A stretch of 64,000 nt of DNA, from assembly GCA_964034945.1 (NCBI GenBank), contig OZ035962.1, forward strand, positions 83,721,942 to 83,785,941. The letters are read 5' to 3'. The notes beneath the pieces are model-generated. The model did not search any database. It was not told the origin of the DNA and saw only the letters and a list, made by a program, of their open reading frames with translations. Shown piece after piece: positions 55,795 to 64,000 of this stretch. Position 1 is the first letter of the stretch. Every line of letters starts with the position of its first letter. The stretch is from Chrysopilus asiliformis. Its lineage: Eukaryota; Arthropoda; Insecta; Diptera; Rhagionidae. Position numbers and translations under genes: made by a program.

Positions 55795-56900
55795 TCAACA
55801 CAAAACTTTCCTCTGCAATATTTAGTTTCGAGAAAAAAACATGTAAAAAATAATATTTTTTCAAATATCTTGGGAACCGTTACAGATACGTAAAAACTGT
55901 GAAAGAAAATTTTATTCCCTTTGAATTTGGTTATATGTATTTTTTCTCAAAATCGCATAATTCTCAAGAAATTTTTAAAAAAATACAATAATTTTTTTTA
56001 AATATGTTGAGAATCGTTGGAGATACGTAAAAACAGTGAAAGCAAAAAATGTGGGAAATTTGATATTCTTAAATTGGTTTTTTGCCAAAAGCGCATAGGC
56101 TCCGAGAAATTTTCAAAAAACTGTAAATTTTCAAAAAACTGTATTAAAAAAAATGTGCTAGTAGTACAACCAACTCTTTTTTAACACGGTAGATACGTTC
56201 CTCAGAAATTCGTGTAAAAAACGTGTGAAAGAAGATTCCTATAGTAAAATTGAGGATACATTCCAGGTTATCCGAAAACCGTGTAAAATGAAATAGAGAA
56301 CTGTATATTTATATACAAATGATATAAGTATACATATGCAGTTTTATTAGGCAATAAAACTTAAAATACATGCATATATCATAGGTAAAAAAAAGTAGCG
56401 CAAGCAAAAAAAATCCGTTAAACCTAAATTTAGAATACATAGAAAACTTAAAATTTAAAATAGAAATAAAGAAATACGATATTTTATTGTATTTATGTAA
56501 TATTTAGCTACACAATTATATGGCAATGACTTTAAAATCGTGTTAGATCAAAAAAAAATTCAAAAAAGGAAGACTTTTTTGAATCGCGTAACTACAAAAT
56601 CGTGTAAAGAAAGAGTTGGGTGTACTCGTAATAGTAATTTATAGCTAAAGTTACTTTTTCAAAAATTGATAGAAAACTACGAGTCTCGTAAAATTTCAAG
56701 TCGCTGGCTCAACACGTTCTTGAGCTATGTAAGATACGTAAAAAGAACAGACCGACAGGGAGACAGATGCACGGACATCCTCACAATTTGGCCTGAGACG
56801 AATTTCATACTGATCAGAAAATTTCTATCTGTCCTCGTTCTCGAGTCGATCTCCGTCAAGAACACAATACTTTCCTTCTATAGCAGAGGAAAGTAAAAAT
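55795..56900 (+). repeat. Dispersed repeat family, CAGACAGATGCA...GAGGATGTCC-type, copy 2
   Basis: Longer version of 43215-43812: the unit TATCT(C/T)G(G/A)GAA(C/T)CGTTACAGATACGTAAAA occurs at about 55865 and again near 56005. Then follow the short CAGACCGACAGGGAGACAGA tract (56740-56765), ACGGACATCCTCACAATTTG, TACTGATCAGAAAATTTCT, CGTTCTCGAGTCGA and ACAATACTTTCCTTCTATAG. Between 56160 and 56640 is sequence absent from the first copy, bounded by ACCAACTCTTTTTTAACACG and GTGTAAAGAAAGAGTTGGGT, itself an inverted-repeat insertion of about 470 bp. Confidence 0.65.
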
Positions 56901-57916
56901 ACAGGGGAAACATTTGGAAGTAGAAATTTGCTGATCCAAAAATGACCCTTTATTCCACTCAAATTCACTGTTTATAAATTCCCCATAAATATGACGAATG
57001 GTTGATGGCTACAATATCGAATTTTATATTTCTGATAAATCAAAATATATTAAATTGAAATAATGTATATACACATACCGAAAAGAAAAATCTCAAAATT
57101 GATTACATATCCTTTAAGTAACATTGATTGTATGCCTGGAGGGAAGTTATCTATACTAAAAAACACACAGTAAACCCGTAGGAAGGAATTTTTCACAAAA
57201 AGTCAAATAAAATTTAATGTTATGCGGTGTATATCCGTATATTATTTTTTTACCATACGGAAAATGAACATTCAATATGAATGCAAAAACCCGGAATAAA
57301 ATATCAAAAGATTTCAAATTGAAAGTTGACTCATTTCTCATTCAATTTCAAAAGCGAAATTCAAAATTATACCTTGCGAATAAATGACAAATGTGGGTTT
57401 TAATAGATGAAGTTGGATTTTTTACCTTTTGGGGGCATTTGAAAATTCCATTTAAAATTCAATTTAGTGGACAAACATATTATGATTTCTAAAATTTTTC
57501 AATTTTTTGGTACGAAGTCAGAAAAAAACATTGAGGTGGTATCTATCAAATAGGTCATACTGTTAGGGGCGTCTGCAGAACTGTTATTAAAGTAAATTTC
57601 ATGTAAAAAATCGAGGTAAATCATTACAAGGGTAGGGCCCAATCCAGCTCCTCCGTCGCCCTAGGCTAAAACCATTTTTGCCGCCCAATGAGACCCTTCG
57701 CATTTACACGATCCCGAAGTTTTTGCGGATTTAATTCGGCGCCAAAATTGGTTGAGCACTGCAAAAATTTCAAAAAATTTCCCAAAAAGCAAAATTTTTT
57801 GGGAACGTATCAAATTTCTGTACGAAAAATTTTGAGCTATTAATATCATTTATCTAAATAGCATTATCTGACCTCTGTGCAATTTTTCAAGCTGGTTTTT
57901 TCAAGTGTGCCATATA
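56900..57916. other. Unassigned AT-rich stretch
   Basis: No feature supported. Confidence 0.4.
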
Positions 57917-58468
57917 AAGGGTCTTTCAACAAGGACATAACAATTTAGTATTTTAATAAAAACGCACCCTAAAACTTTTTTTATGATCTGGCAATGCTAA
58001 AACGTCAGTCAAGGTTTACATTTTTATCATGGTGAAGTTCACGAACGAGCAACGTTTGGAAATTATTAAAACTTACTACCGACATTCTGAGTCGGTGGTC
58101 GCAATCGTGTAATCTCGACAAATGGTCCGGTCGAATGGCCACCTCGCTCATGCGTTTTAACGCCGTTGGATTTCTTTTTATGGGGTTATGTTAAGTCGTT
58201 GGTTTATGCCAACAAGCCAACAACGTTAGAGGAGCTCAAGAACAATATCGAACGCGAAATTGCCAACGTTCCGGCCGATATGTGTGGAAAATTGGCTCCA
58301 AAGAATCAATCAGTGCAAACGTGCTCGCGGTGGCCATATGAACGACATTGAATTTAATACTTAAATGTAACATGTCCACTACACCTGGAATAAATTTCAG
58401 CCCGATATCTCAATTATTCTGTGTTTTATTTAAATACAAAATTGTTATGTCCTTGTTGAAAGACCCGA
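57917..58468 (+). mobile_element. Internally deleted Tc1/mariner-superfamily element, copy 2
   Basis: Ends GGGTCTTTCAACAAGGACAT and its reverse complement. ATG at 58029 starts MVKFTNEQRLEIIKTYYRHS, which is stopped at 58110-58112 after 27 codons; the C-terminal part NGPVEWPPRSCVLTPLDFFL WGYVKSLVYANKPTTLEEL follows about 8 bp later. This type of transposase (PPRSCDLTPLDFFLWGYVK) is widespread in insects. A small deletion near 58290 shifts the frame before the VENW word that copy 1 keeps. It is in opposite orientation to copy 1 and shares its internal deletion joint, so both derive from one non-autonomous parent. Confidence 0.85.
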
Positions 58469-58544
58469 TACATTATTATGTTTATAAGTACAAGAAAATT
58501 TTTAAACAAAAACTTGTTAATTGAATTGACAATTACCAAGTATT

Positions 58545-58670
58545 CCCAAACTCACCGCAAGGAAAACTCGCCGAAATCCAAACTCACCGAGAACGAAACT
58601 CAGCGAAAACCAAACTCACCGAAAACCAAACTCACCGAAAGGGAAACAAACCGAAAACTAAAACCAGCAA
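58545..58670 (+). repeat. Minisatellite, 16-17 bp unit
   Basis: About seven units of CCAAACTCACCGAAAA with substitutions. Read on + it encodes a Pro-Lys-x-Lys-Leu-Thr-Glu repeat, but the frame has no other support. Confidence 0.8.
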
Positions 58671-61667
58671 AACGGGCAAAACAAAAATTGAAGTAGTTGA
58701 ATTGAAGACCCCATAGATCTAAAATACAACATAGGGAGAAAAGTTCCAGAAAATTATACAGAAAACTATTTTCCTAGTCAGTTATTTGTCCGACTTCTTT
58801 TTGCTAGTACTTTTGAGACATTTTGTTCAACCAGCAACGTCAAATTATCCAACAATGATTTAATATCTTCGGAAAAAAAAGTTTTTGGTCAATTAAAATT
58901 CATACTTTTGTCTATACAGTTAACCGTTTTCTCGATACGCAACATTGAGAAAATATCAGAAAACAGCTATAACTCATGACATTGAAGCCATTTTCCAATG
59001 CACTTAAAAAAAATTGAAAAACATCAGACACAAACTTAAAGTACAAAAACACACACACAATATTAAAGTACGAAAAAAGGACAGAAAGGCACTCAACGAT
59101 TTTTTGGTCTTGATATGTTTAATTTAATAAAAAAAAGTGTCGCTGAGAAAATGAAACTAAAAAGCGTTGAAATTATCTTTCATACATACATAGGTGTTTT
59201 ACCTATAGATATCTATAAGTAAACATGTAAGTTTTATGATACATATATTAGTAAAGAAAACACATTATACGAAACTCTTAACGTATATAACAAAATTTCA
59301 GAAGATTCCTTTTAAAATATCCTTCTAAAGAATCTTTTAACGCATCTAATTCTTTACCAAACTCTTTCTTGCCGTATTCTCAAAAGGAAAGTTCGCGCCA
59401 TTTTCAATTCAATAATAAGCTAATGTAAAAAGGCAAACAGTGTAAAAAGTTGAAAAGTTCAAGTGACATATGAGTACAAAAAGGTATAGGAAAAAAGAAA
59501 TAAAGTGAAGAAAGAAAAATACCCACGTGTAAATTTTATAACAAGTTACTCACCTCGTCCTGACATCCTTAAATTTTTATGCGAAATAATCACATAATGT
59601 GACACGAACGCATTGCCAAAGCGAATTCCAAGGCGAAATGAGATTAGATACCAAGAACGCCTCATTACGCCTCAACCACCACATCCTCCCACTCTCAAGG
59701 AATTTCCGTCAATCTAAAGCTCGAAACATTCCTAACGTATGAAAGTTCCCACTTAAAGCGTATGCAATAAGGCTGACTGAGTAAAATTCTATGGGAGGAA
59801 GGGGAAGGTATGTTTGGTTTGCAATCGAGGGTTAAAGTTTCCCACTGGTTGCTTAATGTCTTTTTCACTGTCGCTAAGAATTATTGTACTTTTCACATCT
59901 AACCGTACACCTCACACTCCTCCAATGTCATCTATCAGAAAAAAAATTCACTCCCGACACGACCACTCCCTACATCTCGCGCCGTATACTTGGCGTAATT
60001 TCACTGTAAACATAAATTGAGGCGTAAATTGAAGCATGACTTTCACGCAGATTTCCGCAAAGAGATAGTCAAGAGACTTTATGATCTTTTAAGATATTTA
60101 CGCCAAGGCGAAGGGTGAACAGCAACAGTCATGTTTTTCGATGCCGCAGGGTATTACATCAGCGAAATGGTTTCCTTTTTGGGGTAATTTGCGGTCGATG
60201 AATTTATGCTTTTATTGTACTTCTTAACCACCTGACGCACATTTCGACGTATGTGGGTATCTCGTCAATATCTTAACAATTGTTATGTTCGTTCTTTCTT
60301 CTAGTGATGTTTTGTTATTTCCGTAATATATATGTTTAATTAATTCGGTTTTATGAAATTATTTAAGTTTTTTATTACTTCTTTGTACGTCAGTTTAAAA
60401 CGAATCATTTTGAAAAAATATTTAAAATAATTTTGAAAAAACATTGAAAAATTTTCCTTAAAAAAGTTGTCTAAAGAAAAAATCACGAAACAGTAAAAAT
60501 GCGAAAATTTGCATAACATATTTTACGGAAAACAAATTTGATTGTTGATTTTTCTGTCAAAACATATACTAGCAAATGAAAAAACTTAATTTTTTGATCA
60601 AAAGATGTAGCAAATGCAGAAGCAAACGACAAAAAATGATGTTTTTCCAGGATCTAATGCGATGATCTTAAGACTCAAATTCGCATTATGCATTGGCGCT
60701 CATAAATAAATTTGAGTATCTAAAAAAATAGACAACTACTCGAGAAATTCACTTTTCACACTTCTATTTCTGGCATATGTAATTTTAGTTTTCTTCAAGT
60801 GAAACTTTTTCGTTGGTTCAACATTCATCGGATCAAAGAAGTTTTTTTTACAAATATGTCAAATTCAAATAAATCAAATAAATTATTATTGTATTTTATT
60901 TATTTTACTCGGCGAATTTCCAATTAATTACATTAGCTACATGAATTTCGTCCAAAATCGGAGTAACCAATTTGCAACGCCCATATAACGAAATCGCTCC
61001 GGGAAAGAAAAACTTTCGTTGCATTGTATTTTTTGGTTTTTTGAGAAATTTTATTATAGAAAGAATGGTAAACGTACGTTTAAACAGTAAGAAATAATTT
61101 TTGTTTTATAAAACCATGAGAAATCTTTAAACAAAATTAATATTTTAAAAAATCCGAACAAACTAATTTTAATAAATTGTTTTAGAAAATGAAAACTAAC
61201 TTGCCCAAGTAAACAAATGGTTCTTCAGAAATTTAAAAAAAAAAATTCAGTAAAGGCCATAGAGGGATAAGGGAACAAAAAGTGCCCCCAGAGATAGAAG
61301 CTTGAAATTTTTTTCGTAAGTTGCCACTATTACAACAAATAATTTCCCAAAATTTCAGTCCAAAAAAACGAGTAGTTTTGGAGAAAAAAAATAAAACATG
61401 ATTTTTTTGAAAAAATTCTAGCTCCGTAACGGGTTAACCGATTTTGATGAAATTTGTCGCAATTTTTTCGTTGAAAGTCATAGTTTTCAAAAAAAATTAT
61501 AGCAAAAAAATTAAATGTGAGGAACCGTTAGGAAAAAATATTTTTTGTTTTTAAAAAATTATAACGGTAACTTAACGGTTTTGCACCACTTTTATTTTTT
61601 TCTCAAAAACTCCTTAATCCCTTACCTACAAAACAAAAAAAAAATCAGGGCAATCGGAGAGGTACTT
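58671..61667. other. 3-kb stretch without recognised genes
   Basis: AT-rich. 59550-60250 is somewhat less AT-rich and free of repeats, but has no motif. From about 61250 to 61667 the wording (GTAACGGGTTAACCGATTTT, TTTTGATGAAATTTGTCGC, TTTCTCAAAAACTCCTTAA) resembles that of the inverted-repeat arm that follows, so the element at 61668 probably begins further left than can be shown here. Confidence 0.4.
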
Positions 61668-62280
61668 CATATTCAAAAAAAATAAAATGTGAAGGTAGTC
61701 ACATTATCATATATGAAAGATGAATCAATTTGTGAACTAAATAATCCAGGAAAATTAGGATTTAACCTCTTAAAAAATCCTAGTTAACTGGATTTTTGCA
61801 CAGACCTTTATTTTGACATAACAAACAACGTCCCCAAAGTACATTCCAAAATTGCACCGGCGTCGTGCGTTATTCAAGGTCAAAGGTCCCGAAAATCAGT
61901 TTTTTACGTTTATCTCACTTTGTACGAGTTATACGTCTTTTTGAGGTTCAGATGAATTAATCACAATAAAATTCTCTACAAAAAAGGTTAAATATAATTT
62001 TCTTGTAGGACAAACAGTTTTCGAGATACAAGTCGTCAAACTATGCGTCGTACAGAGAAATTGCTATTATTCAAGGTCAAAAGTCAAAAAAATCATAAAT
62101 ATCTCGCTTTGTATAGCATGTACGCTTTTTTTGTATTCAGATGAATTACTCCTCCGAAAATTCGCTACAAAAAAGGTTAAATAAAATTTTTTTGTAGGGC
62201 CAATAGTTTTCGAGATAGAAGTGAACTGTACATTCTTTTCCCCACCGCCATTAAGGTAGAATGCAAGGCGCGTTTTTTAC

Positions 62281-62670
62281 ATGACTTCCTCATTAGGCCT
62301 AATCCATATTTTTCCACCTTCATTCATTTATTCTCAAAAATGTCCATCCCATTTAACAACAATGTCTTGGAACATACTTCCACCAGCACCGAAAGAACTC
62401 CTGAATTCCGTTTTTTGCAACTGCACAAAAGGTTGTGGTTCCAATTGTGGATGCAGAAAAATTGGATTACCGTGCTCCATCGTTTGTAGCTTTTGTCGGG
62501 GTCAATCATGTTTAAATCCTGCTTCTTGTGATATCACTGAATCCTTTGACAATTTAAACGATGTCGATGATGAACTCGATCTTATTGGTACCTTAACATT
62601 AAATGTAAGTGAAAAACATAACAAAAGCTATAATTGCCAATCTGGCAATCATTGGAGACCCGTATGGTGA
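62281..62670 (+). CDS. Cysteine-rich CXC-like protein fragment
   Basis: 129 codons from ATG at 62281. The first 18 residues lie in the inverted-repeat arm. The core has nine cysteines spaced C-x-C-x3-C-x3-C-x-C-x6-C-x3-C-x2-C-x4-C (FCNCTKGCGSNCGCRKIGLP onward to CLN), then an acidic Asp/Glu/Leu stretch. This spacing recalls the Tesmin/TSO1 CXC type and the Cys-rich C-termini of some insect transposon-encoded proteins; I cannot name the family. The last 15 or so residues are translated from the start of the inserted tetranucleotide repeat (62617 on), so the original C-terminus is probably lost. Upstream coding sequence is absent, so this looks like the 3' end of a larger, broken gene. Confidence 0.5.
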   Translation: MTSSLGLIHIFPPSFIYSQKCPSHLTTMSWNILPPAPKELLNSVFCNCTKGCGSNCGCRKIGLPCSIVCSFCRGQSCLNPASCDITESFDNLNDVDDELDLIGTLTLNVSEKHNKSYNCQSGNHWRPVW

Positions 62671-63187
62671 TATTCGTATCAAAATTCGAACAGTTATACC
62701 AAAATTTCACTTTGAAGTCAAACTTTCCAATAAGATTTTTTAAAATTTATTCCAATCGGATTTTGATGTATGGGAGTTTTATGTAGAACCATATCCTAAA
62801 TAACTTTTGTTCTTGCACTTTTTTGATAAGATGCACCGTTTTTGAGATATTCACAAAAAACGATTTCGTTCGTATGGGGGGTATCCCCCCTAACGGTCCA
62901 TTTTTGCCCATTAACGAACCTGGCCTCGCATTTTACGAAAAACGAATCTGCGCAAACTTGCAAGTTTCTAGCTCAATCCGTGCGCCCGCAATCCGCGCCA
63001 CAGACAGACAGACGGACGGTCAGACGGACGGACGGACGGACGACAGACGGACGGACGGACAGACGGACGGACAGACGGACGGACAGACGGACGGACAGAC
63101 GGACGGACAGACGGACGGACAGACGGACGGACATGCAAAAATTAAATATTTTTATCATTCTAAACATTCTGGTGTAATTCATTTTTT
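62617..63187 (-). repeat. Tetranucleotide-bearing repeat family, copy B
   Basis: Reverse-complement counterpart of 7048-7512: CATAACAAAAGCTATAATTG, GACCCGTATGGTGATATTCG, TTTTGATGTATGGGAGTTTT, AGATGCACCGTTTTTGAGAT, CATTTTTGCCCATTAACGAA, then a regular tract (63000-63135) and GACATGCAAAAATTAAATAT with CATTCTAAACATTCTGGTGT. It has broken the end of the Cys-rich reading frame. Confidence 0.85.
63000..63135. repeat. Microsatellite of 12-bp higher-order unit ACAGACGGACGG
   Basis: Irregular CAGA/CGGA units to about 63050, then six nearly exact ACAGACGGACGG units. Part of copy B of the family. Confidence 0.9.
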
Positions 63188-64000
63188 TGTGCGATGACGG
63201 GATCTTGGCGTTACAAACGGTAAGGCAAAGTTAATATACCCTTTGGTTTCACCATACGGGTATAATGATACCTATATCGGAGATGAAGAGCAACAAGAAC
63301 AAGAAGAAGAAGAAGCAGAAGGAGAATAAATGAATGAAGGTGGAAAAATATGGATTAGGCCTAATGAGGAAGTCATGTAAAAAACGCGCCTTGCATTCTA
63401 CCTTAATGGCGGTGGGGAAACGAATATACAGTTCACGGTTTCTCAACTTCTATCTCGAAAACTATTCGCCCTACAAAAAAATTTTATTTAACCTTTTTTG
63501 TAGAGAATTTTCGGAGGGGTAATTCATCTGAACACAAAAAATGCGTACAGGCTATACAAGACGAGATATTTACGATTTTTTTGACTTTTGACCTTGAATA
63601 ATAGCAATTTCTCTGTACGACGCATAGTTTGACGACTTGTATCTCGAAAACTGTTTGTCCTACAAGAAAATTATATTTAACCTTTTTTGTAGAGAATTTT
63701 ATTGTGATTAATTCATCTGAACCTCAAAAAGACGTATAACTCGTACAAAGTGAGATAAACGTAAAAAACTGATTTTCGGGACCTTTGACCTTGAATAACG
63801 CACGACGCCGGTGCAATTTTGGAATGTACTTTGGGGACGTTGTTTGTTATGTCAAAATAAAGGTCTGTGCAAAAATCCAGTTAACTAGGATTTTTTAAGA
63901 GGTTAAATCCTAATTTTCCTGGATTATTTAGTTCACAAATTGATTCATCTTTCATATATGATAATGTGACTACCTTCACATTTTATTTTTTTTGAATATG

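Larger units (their letters stand above)
61668..64000. mobile_element. Long inverted-repeat element, right arm runs off the window
   Basis: The window's last bases are the reverse complement of 61668 onward. The arms (61668-62335 and 63322-64000, about 670 bp each) are nearly identical except for an 11-bp indel near 62248 / 63435. Within each arm a unit with AAAAAAGGTTAAATA, TTTTGTAGG, GTTTTCGAGATA is present twice, about 185 bp apart. The central 1 kb holds a cysteine-rich reading frame at its left and a copy of the tetranucleotide family at its right. Size and symmetry suggest a DNA transposon with long terminal inverted repeats or a palindromic duplication; the outer end lies beyond the window. 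Confidence 0.8.

Noticed and set aside
63000..63135. Regularly spaced repeats considered as a CRISPR array
   Set aside because: Units are 12 bp without unique spacers, in a eukaryotic repeat; it is a microsatellite.

Overview
This is AT-rich nuclear DNA of an arthropod, most likely an insect. The one confident host gene is a serotonin receptor of the 5-HT1 class on the + strand. Its exons are close in sequence to insect 5-HT1A/1B receptors as I remember them; the order of insect cannot be told from the window.

Receptor gene. Three coding exons are visible: 8968-9211 (end of TM1 to the DR of DRY), 12937-13234 (Y of DRY, TM4, TM5) and 20549-21214 (long third intracellular loop, TM6, TM7, short tail, stop). 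Junction phases agree (1, 2, 0) and the joined reading frame gives about 402 residues. The N-terminus and the first half of TM1 are not in the window, so most or all of 1-8967 is probably the preceding intron. The introns are 3,725 and 7,314 bp.

Everything else is transposon-derived or unassigned. The introns and the roughly 43 kb downstream are filled with short DNA transposons (MITEs), often nested. Several are sharply defined by terminal inverted repeats plus target duplications: two hAT-type elements with 8-bp duplications (23426-24866, 49593-49971), TTAA-flanked piggyBac-type elements (22380-22995, 46557-46800, probably 25840-26227), TA-flanked elements (9699-10152, 17598-18244, 18345-18459, 28942-29557, 54643-55246), nested TAA/TTA-flanked elements (37345-38195 with 37442-37917 inside), an internally deleted Mos1-like mariner (52297-53197) and two copies of one deletion derivative of another Tc1/mariner-superfamily element (33183-33743, 57917-58468). 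A frameshifted PIF/Harbinger transposase fragment lies in intron 1 (11427-11940).

Several dispersed repeat families carry a tetranucleotide (GTCC/GTCT or GACA/GACG) tract at a fixed place (near 7100, 9550, 17030, 33880, 43670, 54350-54580, 56745, 63000-63135). At the right edge a long, nearly identical inverted repeat (arms 61668-62335 and 63322-64000, the second still running at the window end) encloses a cysteine-rich reading frame and a copy of the tetranucleotide family. I see no tRNA, rRNA, CRISPR array or second convincing host gene.
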